A DNA stretch of 43,266 nt, taken from Agrococcus sp. Its GTDB lineage: Bacteria > Actinomycetota > Actinomycetes > Actinomycetales > Microbacteriaceae. Position 1 is the stretch's first letter, and each line of letters begins with the position of its first letter. The stretch is from positions 1 through 43,266 of the forward strand of contig JAPSJX010000008.1 in assembly GCA_031178105.1 (NCBI GenBank). The letters are read 5' to 3'. Positions 24,713 to 34,453 of the stretch are shown here, in pieces. A program made the position numbers and the translations under genes. The notes beneath the pieces were generated by a model that worked only from the letters and a program-made list of their open reading frames with translations, did no database searches and had not been told where the DNA came from.

Positions 24713-26962
24713 ATGGTCGCTGCCCTCTACCGTCGCTATCGACCGGAGTCGTTCACCGAGCTGATCGGGCAGACCCACGTCACCGATCCCCTCAGCACCG
24801 CGCTGCGCGCCGACCGCGTGAACCACGCCTACCTCTTCTCCGGTCCGCGCGGCTGCGGCAAGACGACGAGCGCCCGCATCCTCGCGCGCTGCCTCAACTG
24901 CGCCGAGGGGCCCACGCCAGATCCGTGCGGGGTCTGCGACTCGTGCGTCGAGCTCGGCCGCGACGGCGGCGGCTCGCTCGACGTCGTCGAGATCGACGCC
25001 GCGAGCCATGGCGGCGTCGACGACGCCCGCGACCTGCGCGAGCGCGCCACCTTCGCGCCGAGCCGCGACCGCTACAAGGTCTTCATCATCGACGAGGCGC
25101 ACATGGTGACCTCCGGCGGCTTCAACGCGCTGCTGAAGATCGTCGAGGAGCCGCCGGAGCACATCAAGTTCATCTTCGCGACGACGGAGCCCGAGAAGGT
25201 CATCGGCACGATCCGGTCGCGCACCCACCACTACCCCTTCCGCCTCATCGCACCCGCGCCGATGCTCGAGTACGTGCAGCAGCTCTGCGCGAAGGAGGGC
25301 GTCGAGGTCGAGCCGGGCGTGCTGCCGCTCGTCGTGCGCGCCGGCGGCGGCTCCGCCCGCGACACGCTCAGCCTGCTCGACCAGCTCATCGCCGGGTCGG
25401 AGGGCCGCGTCGCCTACGGGCACGCGGTCGCGCTCCTCGGCTTCACGCACGGCGAGCTGCTCGACGAGATCATCGAGGCGCTCTCCGCCGCGGATGCGCC
25501 GCGGCTGTTCGCGTCGATCGACCGCGTCGTGCAGTCGGGGCAGGACCCGCGCCGCTTCGTCGAGGACCTGCTCGAGCGGCTGCGCGACCTGATCGTCGCG
25601 CACGCGGCGAGCGACCCGGCGGCCATCCTGCACGGCGTGCCGGAGGACGAGCTCGCGACGCTCATCGAGCAGGCCGGCGGCTTCGGCAGCGCGGAGCTCT
25701 CGCGCGCTGCCGACATCGTGGCGAAGGCCCTCACCGACATGGCGGGCGCCACGAGCCCCCGCCTGCACCTCGAGCTCATGGCCGCGAGGCTGCTCGTGCC
25801 GGAGTCGGGCGACCCCGTGGTCGGCACGCTCGCGCGCGTCGAGCGGCTCGAGCAGCGGCTCGACGGCGGCGCGCCCGTGCCCGCCCCGGTCGACCCCGCG
25901 AGCGCGGTCGAGGACCCCGAGCCGCCCCGAGGGTCCGAGGTCCCGGGCCCGGCAGGCGGAACGGAGTCCCGGAGCGGTGCGGCGTCACCGCCGGCCGAGG
26001 CGCAGCCGGCCCCTGCCGCGGAGCGACCGGCATCCGCGCCGGCGCGGGTCGCGCCGGCAGAGCCCGTGGCCTTCGCGCAGCTGCGGGACTCGTGGGACGA
26101 GGTGCTGCAGCTGCTGGCCGACCAGCACCGCTCGGCGTGGATGGTCGCGGCGACCATCACGCCGAAGGAGCTGCGGCCCGGCGACGTGCTCGTGCTCGGG
26201 TTCCAGTCGGACGCCGACGTGCAGCGGTTCCGCGAGCCGCAGGGCGCGAAGCCGAGCATCGCCGACCTGCTGCGCACGGCCATCAAGTCGCTGCTCGGCA
26301 TCGAGGTGAAGTACGTCGCCCGTGCCGAGCCGTCGCCGCGCGGCTCCCGCGAGCAGCAGCCGGCCGCCGACGACGACAGCGATCGAGGGGCGAGCGCCGC
26401 CCCGGCCGCTCCTCGGGCCGCCGCGCCCGCGCAGTCGACCGCGCCCGCGGCTGCATCCGCGCCCGCGCAGCAGGCGGACGTCCGCACGCCGCGGCCGGCC
26501 GCATCCGCACCGAGACCCGCCGCGGCCGCGCCCTCCGCGACCGCGGCGTCCGCCACGTCGGCACCTTCGGCGACGGCGGCGTCCGCCGTGACGGCGCCGG
26601 CGCAGCGGCGCGCGCCCGAGCCCGCGGCTCCCGTCACCGGCTGGGCCGTCGCGACGATCCCGACCGACGACGAGGCGCCGCCGGAGGACCTCCCGGAGCA
26701 GCCGCTGCCCGACCAGCCGGAGCCCGACCCGTTCTCGTTCGTGTCGGCGCCCGACGCGCCCGAGGGGGTGCCGCTCGCGCCGGCGGTCGAACCCGCCGCG
26801 GTCGCGCCGTCGCCCATGCGGGCCGCGCGCGCGAGCGAGCCGGTCGTGCCCGAGCCGGCGCTCTCGGCGTCGCAGGCCGCGCGCTACGGCGAGGCCGTCG
26901 TGCGGGAGGAGCTCGGCGCCGAGCTCATCGAGGAGCGCCCCCGGGCGCGAGGGGAGCGCTGA
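24713..26962 (+). CDS. dnaX: DNA polymerase III subunit gamma/tau
   Basis: Clamp-loader ATPase subunit of 749 residues. Walker A GPRGCGKT is at 44-51, zinc ligands Cys63, Cys72, Cys75 and Cys78, Walker B FIIDEAHM and the sensor region [22 protein letters not shown]. Domain III covers about 240-370. The tau C-terminal region begins after a proline/acid linker, with a folded block at about 445-545 ([24 protein letters not shown]), followed by a long Ala/Pro-rich tail. No A-rich slippery site like that of E. coli is seen, so only the full-length form is expected. recR follows four bases after the stop. Confidence 0.96.
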   Translation: MVAALYRRYRPESFTELIGQTHVTDPLSTALRADRVNHAYLFSGPRGCGKTTSARILARCLNCAEGPTPDPCGVCDSCVELGRDGGGSLDVVEIDAASHGGVDDARDLRERATFAPSRDRYKVFIIDEAHMVTSGGFNALLKIVEEPPEHIKFIFATTEPEKVIGTIRSRTHHYPFRLIAPAPMLEYVQQLCAKEGVEVEPGVLPLVVRAGGGSARDTLSLLDQLIAGSEGRVAYGHAVALLGFTHGELLDEIIEALSAADAPRLFASIDRVVQSGQDPRRFVEDLLERLRDLIVAHAASDPAAILHGVPEDELATLIEQAGGFGSAELSRAADIVAKALTDMAGATSPRLHLELMAARLLVPESGDPVVGTLARVERLEQRLDGGAPVPAPVDPASAVEDPEPPRGSEVPGPAGGTESRSGAASPPAEAQPAPAAERPASAPARVAPAEPVAFAQLRDSWDEVLQLLADQHRSAWMVAATITPKELRPGDVLVLGFQSDADVQRFREPQGAKPSIADLLRTAIKSLLGIEVKYVARAEPSPRGSREQQPAADDDSDRGASAAPAAPRAAAPAQSTAPAAASAPAQQADVRTPRPAASAPRPAAAAPSATAASATSAPSATAASAVTAPAQRRAPEPAAPVTGWAVATIPTDDEAPPEDLPEQPLPDQPEPDPFSFVSAPDAPEGVPLAPAVEPAAVAPSPMRAARASEPVVPEPALSASQAARYGEAVVREELGAELIEERPRARGER

Positions 26963-26966
26963 GCGC

Positions 26967-27566
26967 GTGTACGACGGCATCGTCCAGGACCTGATCGACG
27001 AGCTCGGCAGACTGCCCGGCGTCGGTCCCAAGTCGGCGCAGCGCATCGCCTTCCACATCATCCAGACGGAGTCGTTCGACGTCGACCGCCTGGCGACGAT
27101 CCTGCAGACCGTCCGCGAGCGGGTGCGCTTCTGCGTCATCTGCGGCAACATCGGCGAGGAGGAGCGCTGCGCGATCTGCCGCGACCCTCGCCGCGTGCCG
27201 ACCGCGATCTGCGTCGTCGAGGAGGCGAAGGACGTCGTCGCGATCGAGCGCACCCGCGAGTACCGCGGGCTCTACCACGTGCTCGGCGGCGCGCTGAACC
27301 CCATGCAGGGCGTCGGGCCGGACCAGCTGCGCGTCGCGCAGCTCATGACGCGGCTGCAGGACCCGACGGTCGAGGAGGTCATCATCGCGACCGACCCGAA
27401 CGTCGAGGGGGAGGCGACCGCCACCTACCTGATCCGCTCGCTGCTGCCGCTCGGCGTGCGCGTCTCGCGGCTCGCGAGCGGGCTGCCCGTCGGCGGGGAC
27501 CTCGAGTTCGCCGACGAGATGACGCTCGGCCGGGCGTTCGAGGGCCGCCGCACCGTCGAGCGCTGA
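26967..27566 (+). CDS. recR: Recombination mediator RecR
   Basis: A 199-residue protein of standard length that acts with RecO (and RecF) to load RecA on gapped DNA. It has an N-terminal helix-hairpin-helix ([21 protein letters not shown]), a four-cysteine zinc finger (CVICGN and CAIC), and a Toprim domain beginning [14 protein letters not shown] with [14 protein letters not shown]. The GTG start lies four bases after the dnaX stop, making dnaX-recR a classic operon; the usual intervening ybaB gene is absent here. Confidence 0.97.
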   Translation: MYDGIVQDLIDELGRLPGVGPKSAQRIAFHIIQTESFDVDRLATILQTVRERVRFCVICGNIGEEERCAICRDPRRVPTAICVVEEAKDVVAIERTREYRGLYHVLGGALNPMQGVGPDQLRVAQLMTRLQDPTVEEVIIATDPNVEGEATATYLIRSLLPLGVRVSRLASGLPVGGDLEFADEMTLGRAFEGRRTVER

Positions 27567-27619
27567 GCGCGTCGCGCGCTCGCCGGGCGTCGTGGCCGGA
27601 TCCAGCGCACCGCGCCGCC

Positions 27620-27625
27620 TAGACT
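27620..27625 (+). promoter_or_regulatory. -10 box TAGACT upstream of lysC
   Basis: TAGACT lies 28 bases before the GTG of lysC. A ribosome site AAGGAGC (27644-27650) follows, so this transcript should carry a short leader. Confidence 0.55.
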
Positions 27626-27653
27626 TGAGCAGTCCAGGACTCCAAGGAGCGGT

Positions 27654-30001
<2,348 letters not shown>

Positions 30002-30018
30002 CGCAGACCGCGACGCGC

Positions 30019-30050
30019 GCGGAGGGCGGGCCTGGCGGCTCGCCCTCCGC
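30019..30050. terminator. Bidirectional terminator between asd and the convergent small gene
   Basis: A ten-pair stem GCGGAGGGCG (30019-30028) with its complement at 30041-30050 and a 12-base loop lies between the asd stop and the opposite-strand stop at 30057. Confidence 0.75.
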
Positions 30051-30056
30051 TGCGTC

Positions 30057-30419
30057 TCAGCCCTGCCGATCCTGCTCGTCGTCCTCGGTGGTGGCGGCGT
30101 GCGCGCCGGCGTCACCCGCGGTCGCGTCCCGGTCGGGCGCGGTCGCGCCGTCGACGGTGCTGCCGTCGGCGGTCACCTCGACCCACTCCTCGGCGAGCGA
30201 GGCCTCGTGCGAGGCGTGGAGGTCGCCGCCGCCCGCGACGCGGGCGTCGGGCTCCACGTCGCTGCCGACCCTCGAGCCCACCCAGTGCCGGGCATCCGCA
30301 GCCTTCTCGCCGAGCGTCTGCGCGGCGTCCTGCGCCTGCTCGCCGAGGTGCCCGGCCTTGTCCTTGACCCACTCCGCGGCCTCGCCGAGCTTGTCCTTCG
30401 CGTCGTCCAGGATTCCCAT
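30057..30419 (-). CDS. Small amphipathic, acidic protein of unknown function
   Basis: A 120-residue protein. Residues 1-50 form a long amphipathic helix with repeated Ala/Lys/Asp/Glu spacing (MGILDDAKDKLGEAAEWVKDK), similar in style to CsbD-like and Rv0909-type stress proteins. The rest is acidic and disordered (many Asp, Ala, Thr). There is no signal peptide. The start is supported by AAGGAG nine bases upstream. A stress-related role is only suggested by composition. Confidence 0.75.
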   Translation of the reverse strand: MGILDDAKDKLGEAAEWVKDKAGHLGEQAQDAAQTLGEKAADARHWVGSRVGSDVEPDARVAGGGDLHASHEASLAEEWVEVTADGSTVDGATAPDRDATAGDAGAHAATTEDDEQDRQG

Positions 30420-30452
30420 GAGCGGCTCCTTCTGTCGTGTGCCGGCGCGCCC

Positions 30453-30458
30453 ATGGTA
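30453..30458 (-). promoter_or_regulatory. Possible -10 box TACCAT for the small amphipathic protein
   Basis: On the minus strand TACCAT lies 33 bases before the ATG at 30419, leaving room for a short leader with its AAGGAG site. It is divergent from the mqo promoter. Confidence 0.4.
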
Positions 30459-30510
30459 GGCCTGGCGGGCGCCTGGGGCCTGGGCGCGATCGGGGTGCCG
30501 ACGGAAGTCG

Positions 30511-30516
30511 TAGACT
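30511..30516 (+). promoter_or_regulatory. -10 box TAGACT for leaderless mqo
   Basis: TAGACT is followed by seven bases and the GTG at 30524. This decides the start over the longer upstream frame. Confidence 0.6.
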
Positions 30517-30523
30517 CGACGGC

Positions 30524-32044
30524 GTGACGAAGACCATCGATGTCGCCCTGATCGGCGGCGGGATCATGAGCGCGACGCTCGGCGCGCTCCTGCACCGCCT
30601 CGAGCCCGCGTGGACGATCGAGGTGTTCGAGCGGCTGCCGAAGGTCGGTGAGGAGTCGTCGAACCCGTGGAACAACGCCGGCACCGGTCACGCCGCGCTG
30701 TGCGAGCTCAACTACACGCCCGAGGCGCCTGACGGGTCGATGTCGAGCGCGAAGGCCATCGACATCAACGAGCAGTTCCAGCTCTCCCGCCAGCTGTGGT
30801 CGTCGTTCGTCGAGGACGGCACGCTGCCGGACCCGCGCGGCTTCATCTCGCCGACCCCGCACATGACCTTCGTGTGGGGCGAGCAGAACGTCGACTACCT
30901 GCGGCGCCGATGGGAGCTGCTCAAGGACGAGCCGCTGTTCGCCGGGCTCGAGTACTCCGAGGACGCCGAGGTGATCCGCGGCTGGGCGCCCACGCTCATC
31001 CCCGGGCGCAAGAAGTCGCAGCCGATCGCCGCGACCCGCTCGACCGACGGCACCGACGTCGACTTCGGCGCCCTCACGCGGATGCTGTTCGACCGTCTGC
31101 AGGACGACGGCGTGCGCGTGCACACCGACACGACGATCACGGGCCTCAAGCGCCGCTCCGACGGGACCTGGCGGCTCAAGGCCCGCCGCGAGGTCGGCAT
31201 GAGCTCGGCCGAGGTGCACGCCCGCTTCGTCTTCGTGGGCGCGGGCGGCGGCGCGCTCAAGCTGCTGCAGCAGGCGCGCATCCCGGAGGCCAAGGGCTTC
31301 GCCGGGTTCCCCATCACCGGCGCGTTCCTGCGCACCGACAACCCCGAGGTGGTCGCGCGCCACAACGCGAAGGTGTACGGCAAGGCGAGCGTCGGCGCCC
31401 CGCCGATGTCGGTGCCCCACCTCGACACCCGCGTCGTCGACGGCGAGGCCAGCCTGCTGTTCGGCCCGTACGCCGGCTTCAGCCCCAAGTACCTCAAGAC
31501 CGGCTCGTACACCGACATGTTCGAGACGATCAAGCTGCACAACCTAATGCCCATGATCCGTGCCGGGCTGGCGAACCTCGACCTCGTCGGGTACCTGGCC
31601 GGTCAGGTCTTCGCCTCCCGCACCGCGCGCCTCGACGCGCTCCGCGAGTTCATGCCGGACGCCCGCGACGAGGACTGGCGGCTCATCACGGCCGGCCAGC
31701 GCGTGCAGGTCATGAAGAAGGATCCGGAGAAGGGCGGGGTGCTGCAGTTCGGCACCGAGGTCGTCACCGGGGCGGACGGCACGATCGCAGGCCTCCTCGG
31801 CGCGTCGCCGGGCGCATCCACCGCGGTCCACATCATGCTCACCATCTTCGAGCGGTGCTTCCCGGAGCACATGCCGAGGTGGCGCGGCACCATCCGCGAG
31901 CTGATCCCCAGCTACGGCTCGAAGCTGAACGCCGATCCGGCTGCGGCGCGCGAGAGCCTCGCGCGCACCGCCCGCGTGCTGCGGCTCGTCGACGAGCCCG
32001 AGCGGGAGCTCGAGGCGGCCGCCGCGGCGGCCGCTGCCCCCTGA
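30524..32044 (+). CDS. mqo: Malate:quinone oxidoreductase
   Basis: Membrane-associated FAD enzyme that oxidises malate to oxaloacetate and passes electrons to menaquinone. The 506-residue protein is of usual length, with the FAD motif ALIGGGIMSATLG at the N-terminus. It carries the Mqo-specific blocks NPWNNAGTGHAALCELNY, FISPTPHMTFVWGE, DVDFGALTRML, FVFVGAGGGALKLLQ and FPITGAFLR, and ends with a C-terminal FAD region (GASPGASTAVHIML). The GTG start follows from the leaderless promoter. The regulator gene starts 13 bases after its stop. Confidence 0.96.
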   Translation: MTKTIDVALIGGGIMSATLGALLHRLEPAWTIEVFERLPKVGEESSNPWNNAGTGHAALCELNYTPEAPDGSMSSAKAIDINEQFQLSRQLWSSFVEDGTLPDPRGFISPTPHMTFVWGEQNVDYLRRRWELLKDEPLFAGLEYSEDAEVIRGWAPTLIPGRKKSQPIAATRSTDGTDVDFGALTRMLFDRLQDDGVRVHTDTTITGLKRRSDGTWRLKARREVGMSSAEVHARFVFVGAGGGALKLLQQARIPEAKGFAGFPITGAFLRTDNPEVVARHNAKVYGKASVGAPPMSVPHLDTRVVDGEASLLFGPYAGFSPKYLKTGSYTDMFETIKLHNLMPMIRAGLANLDLVGYLAGQVFASRTARLDALREFMPDARDEDWRLITAGQRVQVMKKDPEKGGVLQFGTEVVTGADGTIAGLLGASPGASTAVHIMLTIFERCFPEHMPRWRGTIRELIPSYGSKLNADPAAARESLARTARVLRLVDEPERELEAAAAAAAAP

Positions 32045-32057
32045 TCCCGAGACCACC

Positions 32058-32687
32058 GTGCAGACCCATGCGACACCCTCGACGGGTGCGACCAGGAGCG
32101 TGAGCATCGTCGCCGACGCTGCTCGCGTCGGGGCGCTCCGCGACGCGATCGCCGCGGAGCCGTCGCTCGTGCTCACCGCCGAGGCGTCGCGCTTCGCGGC
32201 GCTCGTCGTGACGGCCGGGTTCCCCGGCGACGTCGTGCTGCTCGCCGAGGAGGCCGGGCATCCGCTGCTGGCGCACGCCCGGACCGCCGCGGCCGCGGGC
32301 GCGGCGGTCGTCGCGCAGGCCGATGCCGAGGGCGAGCTGCTCGAGAAGCTGGAGGCCGTCGGCGCCGTCGTGCTGCCGCTCGACGCGACCGCCGATGAGG
32401 TCGTGGCGCAGGTCGTCGCTGCCCGCCGCATCCGACGCCGCCCCGGCGCGCGATCGCGCATCGATCCGGTCGACCGCAGGCCGCGCCTCTCGGTCGGCGA
32501 GCGCCGCGCGCTCGCGCACTACGCGCAGGGGCTCACGACCGTGCAGGTCGCCACCGAGATGGGTGTCGGCTACGAGACCGCGAAGACCTTCCTCCGGCGC
32601 GTGCGCGCGAAGTACGCGGCCATCGATCGCCCCGCGGGCAAGCGCGCGGAGCTCATCGTGCGCGCCGAAGAGGACGGGATCCTCTAG
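32058..32687 (+). CDS. LuxR-type helix-turn-helix regulator with a degenerate receiver-like domain
   Basis: A 209-residue protein. Residues 15-130 have the alternating strand/helix pattern of a receiver (VSIVADAARVGALRDAI, GDVVLLAEEAGHP, VLPLDATADEVV) but lack the usual acidic pocket and conserved lysine. Residues 145-209 are a LuxR/GerE DNA-binding domain (LSVGERRALAHYAQGLTTVQVATEMGV, YETAKTFLRRVRAKY). It is probably a transcription factor that does not depend on phosphorylation. It lies 13 bases after mqo and 2 bases before tdk, so it is probably transcribed with them; targets are unknown. Confidence 0.82.
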   Translation: MQTHATPSTGATRSVSIVADAARVGALRDAIAAEPSLVLTAEASRFAALVVTAGFPGDVVLLAEEAGHPLLAHARTAAAAGAAVVAQADAEGELLEKLEAVGAVVLPLDATADEVVAQVVAARRIRRRPGARSRIDPVDRRPRLSVGERRALAHYAQGLTTVQVATEMGVGYETAKTFLRRVRAKYAAIDRPAGKRAELIVRAEEDGIL

Positions 32688-32689
32688 CG

Positions 32690-33283
32690 GTGGCGAAGCT
32701 CTACTTCCGCTACGGCGCGATGAACTCCGGCAAGTCCACCGGTCTCCTCCAGGCAGCGTTCAACTACGAGGAGCGCGGTCAGCGGGTGCTGCTGACGAAG
32801 CCCGCGACCGACACGAAGGGCGAGCGCGAGGTCGTGTCCCGGCTGGGGATGACGCGCCAGGTCGACTTCGTCGTCGGCCCCGACGAGTCCGTCCTCGACG
32901 GCTTCGAGGCGGCAGCCGCGCAGCGCGACGAGCCGGTCGCGTGCCTGCTCGTCGACGAGGCGCAGTTCCTGCAGCCGCGGCAGGTCGACGAGCTGCTCCG
33001 CGTCGCGGTCGAGCGCGGCGTGCCCGTGCTGGCCTACGGCATCCGCACCGACTTCCTCACGCACGCGTTCCCCGGGTCCGCGCGCCTGCTCGAGCTCGCG
33101 CACTCGCTCGAGGAGCTGAAGACCATCTGCCGGTGCGGCCGGAAGGCGCTCTTCAACGGACGCAAGGTCGGGGAGCGCTTCGTCTTCGACGGCGATCAGG
33201 TCGCGATCGACGGCGAGACGGTCACCTACGAGTCGCTGTGCGCCACCTGCTACCTGGAGGAGTCGGGCGGGCGGCTGGGCTGA
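32690..33283 (+). CDS. tdk: Thymidine kinase
   Basis: Salvage enzyme phosphorylating thymidine. The 197-residue protein is a type II thymidine kinase with P-loop GAMNSGKST (residues 9-17), Walker B CLLVDEAQFL, the segment VLAYGIRTDF, and a zinc-binding lobe formed by CRCGRKA and LCATCY. The GTG starts two bases after the regulator's stop. A strong hairpin lies 80 bases downstream. Confidence 0.95.
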   Translation: MAKLYFRYGAMNSGKSTGLLQAAFNYEERGQRVLLTKPATDTKGEREVVSRLGMTRQVDFVVGPDESVLDGFEAAAAQRDEPVACLLVDEAQFLQPRQVDELLRVAVERGVPVLAYGIRTDFLTHAFPGSARLLELAHSLEELKTICRCGRKALFNGRKVGERFVFDGDQVAIDGETVTYESLCATCYLEESGGRLG

Positions 33284-33363
33284 TCCTCGTCCCGGGCGGC
33301 GGTCGAACGGCTGCCGCCGGAGCCGGCCACATCCCATCCGACGACGAGGACCCCCGGACGACG

Positions 33364-33393
33364 AAGGGCCCCCGCCTTGCGGCGGGGGCCCTT
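33364..33393. terminator. Terminator between tdk and tRNA-Pro (probably bidirectional)
   Basis: A perfect 13-pair stem (33364-33376 with 33381-33393) with a TTGC loop. It lies seven bases past the tRNA 3' end and 80 bases past the tdk stop. Confidence 0.8.
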
Positions 33394-33397
33394 CCCA

Positions 33398-33474
<77 letters not shown>

Positions 33475-33516
33475 AAGTGCGAGACCGGAGTCGAGCTCCG
33501 ACCGTGCAACCTGGCC

Positions 33517-33522
33517 AGTCTA
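33517..33522 (-). promoter_or_regulatory. -10 box TAGACT for tRNA-Pro, overlapping a stop codon
   Basis: On the minus strand TAGACT starts with the TAG stop codon of the metallophosphoesterase gene. It lies 42 bases before the tRNA 5' end, consistent with a short processed leader. Confidence 0.5.
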
Positions 33523-34422
33523 CCCGATCGGGCGGGGCAGGAGCGACACGACGACCGCTTCCGGTGGCGTCCCCAATCGGAACGGCGCGAAGATCGACGA
33601 GCCGATGCCCTGCGACACGTTGAGCGGCACCGAGCGGCCGTCGTGCGACCAGGCGCTGAGGCCGGACGCCTGCTCGCGCGGGATGTCGCAGTTCGTGACG
33701 AGCGCATGCCCGCCCGGCACCCGCACCTGACCGCCGTGCGTGTGACCCGCGAGGATCGCGTCCGCGCCGAGATCGACGAACGCGTCGAGGATGCGACGGT
33801 ACGGCGCGTGGGTGACGCCGAGCGTGACGCGCGGCGCGTCGCCGAGCGCCTGGCGCATTCGCGCGACGGCGGCCTCGGTCTCGTCGAGCCGGTCCCAGTG
33901 GCGGTGGGCGTCCGCGACGCCGAAGGCCGCGATCGTCGTGCCGCGCACCTCGATCGCGCGCGCCGTGTTGTTCAGGTCGAGCCAGCCGAACCCCTCGAAG
34001 GCGCGCTCGAGGCCGACGGTGTCGAGGCGCTCGACGTCGCCGGCGGACGCGAGCCCCGACGGCCCGCTGAAGTACCGCAGCGGGTTCTTCAGCACCGGCC
34101 CGTAGACGTCGTTCGAGCCGTGCACGAAGTAGCCGGGCACGCCGTCGAAGACGCGCAGCGCATCCGTGAGCGCCGGCAGCGCAGCACGGTGCCCGAGGCT
34201 GTCGCCGGTGTTGACGATGAGGTCGGGCTCGAGGCTCCTGAGGCCCTCGAGCCATCCGAGCTTCGCCTCCTGCCACGGCGCGAGGTGGATGTCGGCGAGG
34301 TGCAGCACCGAGATCGGCCGAGCGCCCGCAGGCAGCACCCGCAGCTCCTCGGTGCGGATGCGGAAGGCGCGCGGCTCGACGGCGGTCGCGTAGGCGGCCA
34401 CGGCGGCGCCGGCGGCGAGCAC
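33520..34422 (-). CDS. Membrane-anchored metallophosphoesterase (YkuE-like)
   Basis: Calcineurin-like phosphoesterase of about 300 residues with an N-terminal hydrophobic anchor. Metal-site motifs appear in order: LADIHLAPW, NTGDSLGH, GSNDVY (the GNHD position), and GHTHGGQVRVPG near the C-terminus. Relatives such as YkuE are wall-associated and cleave phosphodiesters or pyrophosphates, possibly lipid-linked. It starts 31 bases after the penicillin-binding-protein stop, so it is probably co-transcribed. The GTG start is the first usable one, but the hydrophobic anchor would be longer with an upstream non-standard start, so the N-terminus is uncertain. Confidence 0.88.
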   Translation of the reverse strand: MLAAGAAVAAYATAVEPRAFRIRTEELRVLPAGARPISVLHLADIHLAPWQEAKLGWLEGLRSLEPDLIVNTGDSLGHRAALPALTDALRVFDGVPGYFVHGSNDVYGPVLKNPLRYFSGPSGLASAGDVERLDTVGLERAFEGFGWLDLNNTARAIEVRGTTIAAFGVADAHRHWDRLDETEAAVARMRQALGDAPRVTLGVTHAPYRRILDAFVDLGADAILAGHTHGGQVRVPGGHALVTNCDIPREQASGLSAWSHDGRSVPLNVSQGIGSSIFAPFRLGTPPEAVVVSLLPRPIG

Positions 34423-34453
34423 GCCGCCGGCGACAGCGCTGAGCGCCCGCGCG

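Noticed and set aside
26380-26640. Ala/Pro-rich low-complexity stretch in dnaX as a repeat or recombination site
   Set aside because: Such linkers are usual in actinobacterial tau C-termini and no exact tandem repeat unit is seen.
24713-26962. Programmed frameshift in dnaX producing a gamma form
   Set aside because: No A-rich slippery heptamer was noticed, and a GC-rich gene of this type normally makes the full-length form only.
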